The notes: a model not told the origin generated them from the letters alone. DNA of 64,000 nucleotides from Achatina immaculata (GCA_009760885.1 CM019719.1:33989584-34053583); one strand, 5' to 3'; shown: positions 11,138 to 22,139, numbered from the stretch's first letter. Numbers and translations: made by a program.

Positions 11138-11862
11138 TCCCCGGAATCTAAGTTTACAAATTTATAACAAGACAAATGCTGCAGAATATAGTTTTTAAAT
11201 CTGTGTCGAGATTTATGTCTCCTGTGATAAATAATATATGGAAAAGAAGATGAGGGAAAAAAAACAACAACTTTACTGTCAAGATTAAAATTCAACGATG
11301 AAAGACTTTTCGCATGACCTGACGTTATCAACAGCGGAAGAGAGCTCCTGTAGTCTGAGTACACGTTTCAGCATGGCGTCAAGTTGGTGCAAGAGTATTT
11401 GGATTCTCTTGATGGGATGAGTGATGTGGCTAATACGCTCACGTCTCGTTGGCTCTTTTGTCACTCCTTCTCACCTCTACTTTTATCTAATTTGTGTGTG
11501 TGTGTGTGTGTGTGTGTGTCCGTGTTGTTATAACATTGCACCATCCACCTCTATTTTACTAGAACAAGTTCTAACGCACTCCGCTTACCTGCATGAACGT
11601 AAATTATACAAGATTGAAAGCAGACAGTGGCTAATATATGTAAAAAATGGTTCTAAGGACTGTTATTGCCGGAGGTATGTGGAGGATACGCTCTCCACTC
11701 CAATGGCGTGCGTCTCAAATAGCCTCTGACAGTCAAGTTCAGCTCCTGGCCTTCTCGTGGCAGAACTGTTTAAACTGACAGAAGAAGGGGCGAAGGCGAA
11801 TATCTGACGCCTGAAAACTAGACGCTTCGGGTAGATGAGAGTCATGTTTGGTAGCTCATCTA
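11138..11862. other. Unassigned sequence with a (GT)n tract
   Basis: No gene recognised. A perfect (GT)n run lies at 11491-11519. Confidence 0.6.
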
Positions 11863-13025
11863 CCGCTGCTGGTGAGATTCTTCAGCTGCCGTGCGTGGAG
11901 CGGGGGTTCTCCCGGCCAATGAAGGAAGGTGCAAATGGGGTTGCCGTGCTGCACCACTGTGGAAAAGGTGAAAGAAAGGAATAAGCGAAGTAAGCAGTAG
12001 TCAAATCACGGCACCTGTGGTCTGGGGGTCGGCCACGTCCTAAGTGCACTCATATCGGGCGAAATGCCTGAACCGTTAAGACACTGCTGGCGAGATTCTT
12101 TGGATGCCGCGCGTGGAGTGAAGCTCCTTCCGGCCAAGGAAGAGAATGCGGAAAAGCAATTAGGGTTGCGCTGATGTGAAAAGGTGATGGAAAGGATGAA
12201 GTGAAGCTTAATCGGTATGTCCAGTAGTATCGCTGCGAGAGCTACACATAACATGTCGCCTCTGCTCTAGAGGTCGGTCACGTCCGAAATACACCCATGC
12301 TGGTGAAATATACCTAAAGTGGCTTACACCAGGGGTGAAACTTGATTACTACACATGTCACGGTACCTCTGCTCTAGAGGTCGGTCATGTCCTAGACACG
12401 CCCATGCTGGGTTAATATGCATAAATTGGCTCAACCCAGGGGTGGAAGTCACTAGTGGCGAATATTCATCTTCCCGGATAACAGCTCCATCCTGGTCACA
12501 ACTAGGAAGGGGGTGGCCACAACCACAAAATGCTGAAGTCGGAGACACTGGACCAGTGCAGTCTAGATAGGCAGCCACCTCTCACCCGGCGGGGATGTAT
12601 GCGTATCCTAATCACGCTGAGGTTTTCCGGTGAGAAAGTCCAACGCCGGAATGGAAGGGCAACCACCTCTCACCCGGCGGTGATACACGGGTATCTCAAA
12701 ACACGTCGAGGTTTTCCGGTGAGAAAGTCCAACTCTAGGCTGGATGGGCAACCACATCTCACCCAGCGGGGATGTACTGATATCCAAAACACGCCGAGAT
12801 TGTCCGGTGAGAAAGTCCAACTCTAGATCAAACTGGTGCAATGAAAACCACGGTGTCACGCAATCCCACTTCTGGGACCCACCAAGAATACAGGCTCAAG
12901 CCGTGCGATACTCTGAACCTCTTGTGGTCCTCTCGGGGATTTCGTGGGGACCACACGGGGGACCGCGGGACCTATAGAGGACCACAGGGCGTCTTGGTGG
13001 TAGAAGCGAACGAAGAAGAAGAAGA
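11863..13025 (+). mobile_element. 1.1 kb interspersed element (family K), copy 2
   Basis: Inverted relative to copy 1 at 1331-2450. It runs from CCGCTGCTGGTGAGATTC to a (GAA)n tail at about 13012-13025. It contains two ~200 bp units near its start (each with GAGATTCTT and a GCGTGGAG motif) and three ~85 bp units at about 12560-12830 sharing CCGGTGAGAAAGTCCAAC; copy 1 has fewer of the latter. No protein of a mobile element is encoded. The internal tandem structure and simple-repeat tail are the distinguishing marks. Confidence 0.75.
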
Positions 13026-13126
13026 TATGTAAAATCCAAAATAATCACTGACTGAACCAGGCGAGTGTCCATTTCCTTCATTTCATCTCGCTAAAGTGTA
13101 CATCGAAAAAAACTGAGAAATTATGG

Positions 13127-13373
13127 GGACAGGCTAGGGTAATGGTTAGAGCACTCGTCTAGCAACCAAATGGTCCAGAGTTCGACTTCCAAGCTGAGCA
13201 GGATTTTTTTCCGACCAGTACGGCCCCGAGGTCGACCCAGCCTCGTAAATGGGTACCAGAGAAAATCTGGGAAGGAAAGGCAGCTAGGAAAGGAACTGGC
13301 CCAGCATAATGAGGTCTCTAACGCATCATCCCATACGGCATTTGCTATGGGACTATCTTTACCTTTTTTCTTA
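13127..13373 (+). mobile_element. tRNA-derived SINE (type C), copy 1
   Basis: The head has an A-box-like TAGGGTAATGGTTAGAGC and a B-box-like GAGTTCGACTTCC at tRNA spacing. The body (GAGGTCGACCCAGCCTCGTA, GGGAAGGAAAGGCAGC, CATACGGCATTTGC) matches the minus-strand copy at 47165-47390. Confidence 0.8.
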
Positions 13374-13414
13374 AACAAAAAAAAATTAAATAAGAAGTAT
13401 TATTAACGCCTTTT

Positions 13415-13530
13415 ATAGTGGGACAAAGATACAAGTTTGGAAGTCAAGTACGCAACAATATATGCATAAAATAGCGGGACAATACTAGTTTGGGCGTCAA
13501 TATACGAAAATATATGTATAAAATAACAAG
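13415..13530. repeat. Imperfect tandem duplication, ~60 bp
   Basis: Two units, each with GGGACAA, a CAAGTTTGG/CTAGTTTGG variant, then TCAA-TACG and ATATATG-ATAAAATA. AT-rich, no coding content. Confidence 0.6.
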
Positions 13531-13679
13531 GAGAAGTATAGATGTTAACAGATGAAAATAAAAGTAAAATAATCACGACAAAAACGCTAAATAGAGAATG
13601 CCAATAGTGAACAAAGAGTGACAAAATCAGAAATAATAATATCAGAACAACAAATCAGAACATCACCAGTATTAAACTA

Positions 13680-14998
13680 CGATTGGAGTTCAGAAAGTAA
13701 TGCACCACATCGTTTTTCTCAGGAGTTGTTTATTAAAAAAGCATGATATTTATAAACAATATAGATGGATATGTTATGTAAACATCGGTATTAATCAACA
13801 TAATCGCCATCAAATTATACGACTTTACGCCAGCGCGAAACAAGTGCATGTATTCCTAGCCCGTACCAGATTTTCTCTTGATCATGTAGCCATTTCTTCG
13901 CTGCATGAATCACTCCTTCGTTATTTTCAAATCTTACCCCTCGGAGTACATCTTTAAGTGGACCAAACAGATGGAAATCAGAGGGTGCCAAATCAGGACT
14001 ATAGGGTGGATGAGGTAGTACAGTCCAAATCAATTTGGTGGTTGTTTCCCGTGTTGCCAGACGTGTGTGAGAGCGCGCATTGTCGTGAATAACAAGCAGT
14101 TCTGCTGGATTCTTGTGCAGCCGAACTCTGCGAAAACATTGAGTTTTTTCAATGTCTTAATGTAAGCTTGCGAACTGATTGTCTCTCATCTTGGCATAAC
14201 ATCCACAAGAATCACACTTTCAATGTCCCAAAAGACAGTGATCGTGACTTTCCAGCTGAAGGAGTTCTCTTGTATTTCTTTCTTCGTGGTGATTGCGGAT
14301 GATGCCACTCCATTGACTGTCTTTTTGTCTCAGGTTCAAAATTATGTACCCAGGTTTCGTTACCTGTTACGATCTCAGCCAAAAGGTTCTCTCCCTCAGA
14401 ATTGAAACGCTCCAACAATTCAGAAGAAATTGCTTTCCTTTGCAATCGATGGTCATTTGTGAGACTTCGAGGAACCCATCTCACACAAACCTTAGAAAAT
14501 CCGAGAGCTTTTATAACTGCATTTGCACTACCATTGCTGTCTGACAACTTTAAGGCCAATTGTTGAGTAGTGATACGCCTATCAGTAAGAATAATGCCCT
14601 CAGCGCATTTCAACATTTCTGCCTTGGTGGCTGTGGCAGGACGTCCACAGCACGGCCGATCATGCAACTCCTTATCTCCACTTATTGATTCTTTGATTCT
14701 CTGAACCCAGCGACTGACTGTACTCCTGTCGACTGCAAAACTTCCATACATATCACATAGAAGCTTGTGAATGTTCACAACAGTTTCTTTCTCTGCAACC
14801 ACAATTCGCTGCTTATACCGCAAGTTGCTAACACGCTCCATTTCAACGGTTAGGGCAGCAATATTATATGGCCGGTTGCCGTGCAATTTGGTTCACACAA
14901 TCGGCATATGCCGTATTTAAAGTGCAAAATTTCATGCTTCGATCTTCATTATGAGCAGGAAAAAAACGATGTGGTGCATTACTTTCTGAACCCCCTCG
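13680..14998 (-). mobile_element. mariner transposon, full length (1319 bp)
   Basis: Terminal inverted repeats of about 27 bp sharing GTTCAGAAAGTAATGCACC are at both ends, flanked by TA dinucleotides at 13678-13679 and 14999-15000. TA is the canonical target duplication of the IS630-Tc1-mariner superfamily. The length of about 1.3 kb is typical. It carries a broken transposase on the minus strand. The right end abuts a Tc1-like fragment at 15001. Confidence 0.92.
13815..14886 (-). pseudogene. mariner transposase (degenerate, DD34D type)
   Basis: The start at 14886 begins an intact N-terminal half: paired HTH domains (VDRSTVSRWVQRIKE, then the linker GRPATATKAEM, then HTH 2 ending CVRWVPRSLT). 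The first catalytic block is TGNETWVHNFEPETKRQSME, where families normally have TGDETW, so the first catalytic Asp reads Asn. After about 14210 the frame is lost. The second catalytic block (IHDNARSHT) and the third (YSPDLAPSDFHLFGPLKD) are readable in another frame, ending at 13815. The spacing fits DD34D. The Asn substitution plus the frameshift make it inactive. Family assignment is secure; the subfamily is not determined. Confidence 0.9.
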
Positions 14999-15000
14999 TA

Positions 15001-16090
15001 CATCCATAGAAAAGCTCAAATTGGTTCATTAGAAGCACCATTAGTCGCCTTTGGAGACGATTTCAAGAAACTGGCTCAGTTGCAGACCGGCCGTGCAGTG
15101 GACCCATAGTCACAACTCCTGCCGAAGACCGCTTCATACGGCTGCGTTACCTCAGGGATCAATTTGCATCAGCGTCCTCAACAGTCCAGTCAATGACAGC
15201 AGCTCGTCGAATTTCAGATCAAACGGTCATGAACCGGCTGTACAGCGCTGGTCTTTGGGCTAGAAGACCCTACAGAGGTCCTGTTCTTACGGACCGGCAT
15301 CGCTAGAACCGACTGCAATGGGCGAACCAGCATCGTCAACTGACAGTTGCGAATGATTGGAGAAGGGTTTGGTTTAATGATGAATCATTCTTTCTGCTCC
15401 AGCGACACCATAGGCGGAGAAGAGTTTACCACAGAGTCCATGAGCGCTACGTCCAGAACTGGGTAGATGAGGCTCCTCCACATGGTGGTGGTGGTGTACT
15501 AGTGTGGGGGACAATTAACTTCATTGGAAGAAGTGACCTGGTGAAAATTGAAGGACGCCTGAATGCCCAAGGATACGTCGCTGAAATTCTTCGTCCTCAC
15601 AAACTTCCATTTCTGCCTGCACCAGGGTCGATTTTTCAGCAGGATAACGCTCGACCTCATGTGGCACAACTCACCACCCAGTCCCTCGCTGACAACAACA
15701 TCCAGATCATTCTGTGCCCAACAATGTCACCAGACGTGAACCCAATAGAACACTTATGGGGTTAACTCAACAAACAAGTCCGCCAGCGAGACGTGGCGCC
15801 AACCAAACCCCGACAGTTGTCTCTTGCAGTGCGGGAAGGGTGGGCAGCCATCCCACAACAACAGATCCAACGGCTAATCAGATCCATGCCACGGAGATGT
15901 CGCTCTCTGATTCAGACTAGAGGAGGCCATACACCTTACTGAAATGGAGGCCTCAGGCGCAAAGAATAAAAGTCCAAACCAAATTTTATGAACATCATTT
16001 CATTGTTAAATTCGTACAGTTTCTTCATGCCAAGATTGAAACATTAATTCCGTAAAATAAAATTTTGATATAAGTTTGAAATTTGGTGTC
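15001..16090 (+). mobile_element. Tc1-like transposon, 5'-truncated
   Basis: A Tc1-family transposase remnant starts mid-domain right beside the mariner. No left terminal inverted repeat is found. The 3' boundary after the coding region is not sharply defined: I see no convincing inverted repeat before the T-rich run at 16115. The upstream half is not visible on the other side of the mariner, so this was not a simple insertion into the Tc1 element. Confidence 0.75.
15029..15941 (+). pseudogene. Tc1-like transposase (pseudogene, DD34E)
   Basis: Reading one plus frame gives RSTISRLWRRFQETGS (part of HTH 2 and the GRP-box region), TAARRISDQTVMNRL, then the catalytic blocks WFNDESFFLL (first Asp), FQQDNARPHVAQLT (second Asp) and SPDVNPIEHLWG (Glu), then a C-terminus ending RSLIQTRGGHTPY and a stop at 15939. 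All three catalytic acids are kept with DD34E-like spacing. It is nevertheless dead: the N-terminal DNA-binding half is missing, and in-frame stops occur near 15304 (TAG) and 15763 (TAA just after HLWG). Family identity is clear; related to the Tc1 rather than the mariner branch. Confidence 0.9.
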
Positions 16091-16351
16091 CATTACGACT
16101 ACAGTAGTGTTGCTTTTTTTTTGGTTTTTTTTTTTTTTGACAATACAGAAGTCTGTGCGCCAACTCTGCACTGAAAGGCATATTAGGAAAGAGAAAAGCC
16201 AATGCTATACAACAACGAGAAAAAGCAATCAAATTCAGCCAATATTAATTAGAAGCAGAACATAAATAATCTTAATACATGGGATCCAGGTAATCAAACG
16301 ACAAAATCAAGGATGTTCACATAAACAAGATCTTTGTGAACGAAAAATTGA

Positions 16352-17865
16352 CTTTAACTGCGTGAAAATACTGCTACATTGCTACTTTATAAAGAGATGC
16401 CAACACTAAATAACCATGTGGAACAGAAATGGGGAGCAACCGAAATGTTTAGAAGAAAACAAAATTGTAGCTAAAACCTGCGCAGCCAATTAGAGGACTC
16501 GCCTCAAACCGGAAAATAATTAAATCAGGGAAAGATAAATTACACTTTTGAGTGTTATTGTGAGGGAGGGACAGTAAGAGAGAGGGAGAGAGAGAGAGAG
16601 AGACCAGCAGAAAGATAGAGAGAGGGAAAGAGACCGAAGGAGAGAGACCGATAGAAAGATAGAGAGGGAAAGAGACCGACAGAAAGATAGAGAGGGAAAG
16701 AGACCGAAGGAGAGAGACCGATAGAAAGATAGAGAGGGAAAGAGACCGAAGGAGAGAGACCGATAGAAAGATAGAGAGGGAAAGAGACCGATAGAAAGAT
16801 AGAGAGGGAAAGAGACCGACAGAAAGATAGAGAAGGAAAGAGGGAAAGAGACAGACAGAAAGAGAGAGAGAGAGAGAGACCGACAGAAAGAGAGCGAAAG
16901 AGACCGACAGAAAGTGAGGGAGAGAGAGAGAGACCGATAGAAAGCGAGAGAGAGAGAGAGAGAGAGACCGACAGAAAGCGAGAGAGTGAGAGAGGCAAAA
17001 CAGAAGTGGAAAAGACAAAAGTTTTTTTAAAAAACCTAATTCCAGTAGGATGAAGATGCAGCTGATGTTTCGTTTCGGGGCCCTAAGTACAGGGGCCTAT
17101 AGTGAATGAAAATAGAACTGGTAATCCACAGGGTAGGGGGCCTTAGTTTTGCACCATCTTGCATACTCGTATCACTCACAGAGGCGTGCCTGACAGTCAC
17201 GGTGAGTATAAACTAAATGAGACGAGAAAGACAGAGAGATAAGTAGGTGGATAAGATGGCAAAATGATAAGGGAAATTAGAAGCAACACAGACATTAGCA
17301 GTCTCTGTCACCACGCCTCTTTCCCTCTTTCCTTCTCTATCTTTCTGTCGGTCTCTTTCCCTCTTTCCCTCTCTATCTTTCTGTCGGTCTCTTTCCCTCT
17401 CTATCTTTCTATCGGTCTCTCTCCTTCGGTCTCTTTCCCTCTCTATCTTTCTATCGGTCTCTCTCCTTCGGTCTCTTTCCCTCTCTATCTTTCTATCGGT
17501 CTCTCTCCTTCGGTCTCTTTCCCTCTCTATCTTTCTGTCGGTCTCTTTCCCTCTCTATCTTTCTATCGGTCTCTCTCCTTCGGTCTCTTTCCCTCTCTCT
17601 ATCTTTCTGCTGGTCTCTCTCTCTCTCTCTCCCTCTCTCTTACTGTCCCTCCCTCACAATAACACTCAAAAGTGTAATTTATCTTTCCCTGATTTAATTA
17701 TTTTCCGGTTTGAGGCGAGTCCTCTAATTGGCTGCGCAGGTTTTAGCTACAATTTTGTTTTCTTCTAAACATTTCGGTTGCTCCCCATTTCTGTTCCACA
17801 TGGTTATTTAGTGTTGGCATCTCTTTATAAAGTAGCAATGTAGCAGTATTTTCACGCAGTTAAAG
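16352..17865. repeat. Large inverted repeat (arms ~510-550 bp, spacer ~450 bp)
   Basis: The left arm (16352 to about 16870) reappears inverted at about 17312-17865. The outer ~200 bp of each arm is unique-looking sequence (CTTTAACTGCGTGAAAATAC, CCTGCGCAGCCAATTAGAGG and so on) and matches essentially base for base by eye. The inner part is a GA-rich satellite with unit AGAAAGATAGAGAGGGAAAG plus AGACCGA, differing mainly in unit number. Flanking sequence beyond 16352 and 17865 is unrelated. The Ser/Leu-rich frames on both strands are artefacts of the satellite. Confidence 0.9.
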
Positions 17866-17934
17866 ACTGCTAAGATCTTTATAGATCCGCAAGGGGATGT
17901 AGATAAGCCCAGTTTAGTCCACTTTCCATCCATG

Positions 17935-18165
17935 TTTAAAACCTCACAGCGAAGTGGTTACTGTACTAGTCTCTCACGACAAAGGCAAATGGTTCGAATC
18001 TGACAGTCGGCCAACAAGCCGCCCAGCTGTACAAATTGGTACCTGGCTTCTTCTGGAGCAGTGAAAGGAAAACCGGCCAGGCTTGACGCTGATCATGTCA
18101 CAGTCTAGTATACTCGCACATCAAGGAAAACATGGACATAACACCATAAATTCTTTGTTGGACTA
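17935..18165 (+). mobile_element. tRNA-derived SINE (type A), copy 2
   Basis: Best-preserved copy. The A-box-like part is CAGCGAAGTGGTTACTG and the B-box is GGTTCGAATC near 17992. The body has CCCAGCTGTACAAATTGGTA, CTGGCTTCTTCTGGAGC and CATCAAGGAAAACATGGACA. Confidence 0.8.
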
Positions 18166-18589
18166 CTTCACAGTACCTGTCTTCCCATCCAGTTTAGTGT
18201 ATTATTACGAACATCTCCAGCGGCATGAACTACGAAGAGCAAGTTTGCAAGATTCATAAAAAGGCATATGATTGTTCAAGTTTGTATTCTTGTATCCGCT
18301 TATCTTTTTATTTTTGTTAGTCTTCGATATATACAAGTATAACATTAGCATCGATTCCGGCCGGTGATGAAGTCAATTTATAGATGATGTTTACATCAAC
18401 AAAGATGGCCTGGCTACATTTACCAATTATACTGTACAACAAGCCACCCAGGATAATTGCATCGGTTTCACTTATCTAAAGCAGTCCTAGCAGGCGCTCG
18501 AATGTCTCATTAGCTATACGGATGTTTTGCTATTTGTCAGACTGAAATGAACGTGCTTTGTTAATTGATCTCTATCACTGGCAGTGTGG
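18166..18589. other. Unassigned sequence
   Basis: No gene or repeat recognised. Confidence 0.5.
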
Positions 18590-18915
18590 TTAAGGGGTGG
18601 ATGTAAAAGTTGTGTGGTTTAAGTGTGGCTAAGAGTTGGATGTAAATGTTTTGTGGTTGAAGTGTGGATAAGAGTTGGATGTAAACGTTTTGTGTTTTAA
18701 GTGCGAGCAAGAGTTGGATGTAAAAGTTGTGTGGTTTAAGTGTGGCTAAGAGTTGGATGTAAATGTTTTGTGGTTGAAGTGTGGCTAAAAGTTGGATGTA
18801 AAAGTTTTGTGGTTTAAGTGTGGGCAAGACTTGGATGTAAAAGTTTTGTGGTTTAAATGTGGGCAAGAGTTGGATGTAAACGTTTTGTGTTTTAAGTATG
18901 GGCAAGAGTTTGATG
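18590..18915. repeat. Minisatellite, ~39 bp unit
   Basis: About eight units with TGGATGTAAAAGTTTTGTGG followed by TTTAAGTGTGG and CAAGAGT. The unit is a multiple of three, so the minus strand carries an open frame of LKPQNFYIQLL-type repeats with no other evidence of coding. Confidence 0.9.
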
Positions 18916-19248
18916 AAGTTACTGATCTTAATCTTTCTGTTTATCATGGTCGTGTCATACTATAGCTCTGAACTGATGTTGAATGTTAGCAAACAGAGTG
19001 GATGTCGAGAAACAAGTTTCAAAATATGAGACGAACCTCTGTTTCTTAATTTTTTTAATTCTTTGAAAATAATGTTTGCTCGTTTGTTCGTTCTTAAAAC
19101 TTGTACAAAATTACGACAGTGTTTAAAAAGTTCGCCACGTAGCTAAATCTTAGCCTGTTTCAGAAGCTGGGCAAATTATGATCATAAATAAACCAAATAT
19201 GAATTCTCAGAACAAACAATATTCCACAGAATTACATTTCGTTGTTGG
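18916..19248. other. Unassigned sequence
   Basis: No element recognised. Confidence 0.5.
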
Positions 19249-19530
19249 TCACAATATCGACTTCGCAGCCACTGGCTGAGAATACGTCCTCTCGGAGATG
19301 TTATAGCGAGGAATCAGACTTGGGGTAATGTCAAAGGCACGGCGGGTATAGGAAGCCACTAAATACGTCGGACCAAATCAGATTATAGTGTCAGTCATTC
19401 GCTTCCACAGTTCGACTTCAATTAGGTCGCGGCTCAGCGTATCGCCAATCCTCAAGACATCTTGAACGTAGTTTGTATCCTCGGCGAGAATTACGTGAGC
19501 TGACTGGAAACTGAAAGAGGAAGAAGCCAT
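19249..19530 (-). pseudogene. Possible coding remnant, unrecognised
   Basis: From ATG at 19530, a minus-strand frame of 93 codons is open except for one TGA at 19378-19380. It includes HVILAEDTNYVQDVLRIGD, LSRDLIEVELWKRM, and after the stop ITPSLIPRYNISERTYS. Composition is less AT-rich and more protein-like than the neighbourhood. No family is recognised. A polypyrimidine-AG lies near 19508-19525, so it could equally be an exon in another context. Chance is a real alternative. Confidence 0.25.
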
Positions 19531-20023
19531 TGTTTGGGGTGGGAAATCATTCAACATTGACAAGTTTATTGATTTAAACCACGATCGAACATTTTGTATT
19601 GTTATGCCCGAGGAAAATGTTCTTCTTATTCTTCTTCTTCTACTTCTTCTTGTGGTAGGTTATTCTAAATCTGGGCACCTAGTGCAAAGGATATAGTTCT
19701 TGTCCTCTCCAACTTCTAGTTTCAGACATGGTCGCTGGTGCCACTAAGCCATTTGTCAGCCTTCCAAGACAAAGACTTCAGAAGAGTGAATACTGACCAG
19801 AGAGCCACAGTTTTCTAGAGATTATAGATTAATTATCCCTGTAAAAAATGACCTAATTCCAAAATAGTTTATCAACGGCAATAGTATAAAAGTATAATAT
19901 AGGCCCCATCTAAAACATATGGCCACGTTTCGCTGTGTATTTTGCATGAGCTGAACACTACTTGAGTAAACGCTTTGACCGTAAAATTCGCTCTTGTATG
20001 GGCATTCGTTTGTACTGAATAAT
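19531..20023. other. Unassigned sequence with a short TTC run
   Basis: A TTC microsatellite lies at about 19618-19650. Nothing else recognised. Confidence 0.5.
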
Positions 20024-20160
20024 CATCATCATGTTCCATGGCTGGAGACTTTGGCGACCGTGTCTCTTTATAGTTTTCCATCTTTCATGTTCTGCCGTCT
20101 CCCGTCAAGCTGTCTAAGATCTCTCTTGGTCGACCTCCTCCTTTTCTACCTCCTACTGTG
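20024..20160 (-). pseudogene. LINE 3' end, outer element of a nested pair (3' part)
   Basis: The minus strand reads GRKGGGRPREILDSLTGDGR, then a degenerate R-K-M-stretch, and ends in an ATGATGATG tail at 20024. It is interrupted at about 20160 by a plus-strand LINE. The continuation appears to lie at 20745-20890. Confidence 0.55.
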
Positions 20161-20733
20161 CATGTAACTTCAGATAGGAAATGCAGAACAGAAACTAGGA
20201 ACAGAATAGGCCAAGCAAAGACTGCATTTCAGAGAATGAGAAACATATTAGCCAACACATCCTTATCAATGAATGTTAGAAAACGAGTCCTAAAATGCTA
20301 TATTGAACCTATCTTGTTATATGGAAGTGAATCATGGACAATAGGCAAGTCTGCACAAAAATCATTGGAAGCAGCAGAAACGTGGTTTATTAGAAGAATG
20401 TTGCGAATCCCCTTGACAGCAAAAATAACTAATGAAGAATGTATGAGAAGAGCTGGAGAAACAAAAAACCTTGTCAAAAAGATAAGAGAGAGAGACAATG
20501 TATTTTCATAGGACATGCAATGAGAAGAGGAGGCATTGAAAATATTATAACAACAGGAAAAATAGAAGGAAGAAGATCAAGAGGAAGACCAAGAGAAATG
20601 ATACTGGACAGTCTGACGGGATGGTATGAGAGGAGATCACCAACTGAACTGATGGCCTGCATGAAGGATCGTGTATTCTGGAGAAGCATAATAGCCAACG
20701 CCAGTCGGCACGACACCTGATGATGATGATGAT
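20161..20733 (+). pseudogene. LINE 3' end (family R), copy 1
   Basis: The longest family R copy here. In the first frame: TRNRIGQAKTAFQRMRNILA, RVLKCYIEPILLYGSESWT, ETWFIRRMLRIPLTAKITNE. In the second frame: FIGHAMRRGGIENIITTGKI, RRSRGRPREMILDSLTGW, SPTELMACMKDRVFW and a stop, then a (GAT)n tail. The frame change sits in the AG run near 20490, which has one AG more than copies 33167-33515 and 59149-59422, so dinucleotide slippage broke the frame. RT catalytic motifs and endonuclease are absent (5' truncation). Confidence 0.85.
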
Positions 20734-20744
20734 GACGACTGTCC

Positions 20745-20890
20745 ATATGGTCACGAATTTTTGATTCCTCCTCTCATCTTTATATGGCCAAGGAACCTAG
20801 ACTGTCTTTTCCCTCTAATGTGTTCATCAAGTTTCGTACCTCACTGGGTTATCTCAGGCCTTTATTTGTACCGGGTGTACTCTCATTGTG
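20745..20890 (-). pseudogene. LINE, outer element of a nested pair (upstream part)
   Basis: The minus strand shows a degenerate FGHI-like stretch (LAI, RGGI, KNS) that would precede the GRKGGGRPRE segment of 20024-20160 if the inserted plus-strand LINE were removed. The short flanks ACTGTGCAT (left) and ACTGTCCAT (right) differ at one base and may be the target duplication. Confidence 0.35.
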
Positions 20891-21689
20891 TGTGCGACAC
20901 AAAAGTCCCCAATGGTAATTTTATAACGTCAAAAATAAAGCGTGCCATCAATAAAAGTAAAACCTCATTTAAGATGTTCGATGTAGATCAAAGTCGTTCA
21001 GAAGACGGAGGTTTGTTGGTGCTCTAATCAGCAACGAATCAGCGGAAAAATAAGATTTATAACTGCACCCCATAATAATGAACTGCAATCAATTTACTCC
21101 TCAACATTGAAGAGTGAGCAAGTGCACGCCCCGTCAATTCTATGTATTTATTGATGTAAGGTTTAAGAAAGGATGAGCAAATAGTCATAAATATATTCAG
21201 CTAAGACTAATCTATAACAGAGGCTACCAGGTCGCCGTCATCATTAGACCCAAGAAACGACGCAGGATTAGACTAAGAAATGAGAAAGCACCGCGTCTCA
21301 TGCAAGCACCAGAAGACCTGTTCAGAATCTTCCTACATCCTTATTTTTATTGCTTATCTCTTAATGTATTGTAATATTTCATGGCATGTAATTTTTTTAC
21401 GGAGCTTAATAATATATAACATGTTCCATCTTAGTTTCCTATATCATTCTCATATTTCAGTCTGACGTAGATGCATACAAATGAGACGTGGATTTCTCTC
21501 AAAAATGAAAAAAAAACTGTGGTGGTTACAGGTTGTTATGTATTATAGGTTTTTCTATATGGCAGGTCCTCTCTTTATATTTTCCATCCTTCCACGCCAG
21601 TTACTGCGCTTAAAGAAAAACGAATACTTTAGAACTGCTCAATTCTCTCTCAGTTCGATAGTTCAATATCAATACCAGAGCTAGAACTG
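20891..21689. other. Unassigned sequence
   Basis: AT-rich, no gene or known repeat seen. Confidence 0.5.
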
Positions 21690-22030
21690 TCTTGACAGTT
21701 AGAACTGTCTTTGTAGCTAGAATTGCATTTATGGATAGAACTGTTTTTGCACCTAGAACTGTCTTTGTAGCTAGAACTATTTTTATAGCTAGAAATGTCT
21801 TTACAACTAGACCTACCCTTTAGTTAGAACTGTCTTTGCAGCTAGAATTACCTTTATAGCTGTAATTGCTTTTGTAGCTAGAACTGTATTTTAGCTAGAA
21901 ATGCCTTTGTTGTGAGAACTGTTTTTGCAGCTGGAACTGCCTTTATAGCTAGAACCGTCATTGTAGCCAGAATTGTAGCTAGAACTACTTCTGCGGCTAG
22001 AACTACTTCTGCTGCTAGAACTGGCATCAG
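21690..22030. repeat. Minisatellite, ~21 bp unit
   Basis: Diverged units of the form GCTAGAACTGTCTTTGTA, with ATT/ACT and TTT/CTT alternates. Confidence 0.9.
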
Positions 22031-22139
22031 TTAGCATAAATAGTATTAGCAAATGCTTACTATGTCAAAACAGGCACCAGTGGAAACTATACGTATTAAA
22101 ACACTTTAGCTCACTTTAAAAGCAAGTATTGACAGATTT

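Noticed and set aside
17205..17222. GTGAGT donor-like site in the spacer of the large inverted repeat
   Set aside because: The nearest AG upstream leaves only ~23 bases and no phase partner exists.
16449..17662. Ser/Leu-rich frames of 130-190 codons on both strands
   Set aside because: Products of the GA-rich satellite inside the inverted-repeat arms; frames on the two arms are mirror copies.
18561..18947. 128-codon frame with KPQNFYIQLL repeats
   Set aside because: The 39 bp unit happens to be a multiple of three; no start context, splice sites or unique coding flanks.
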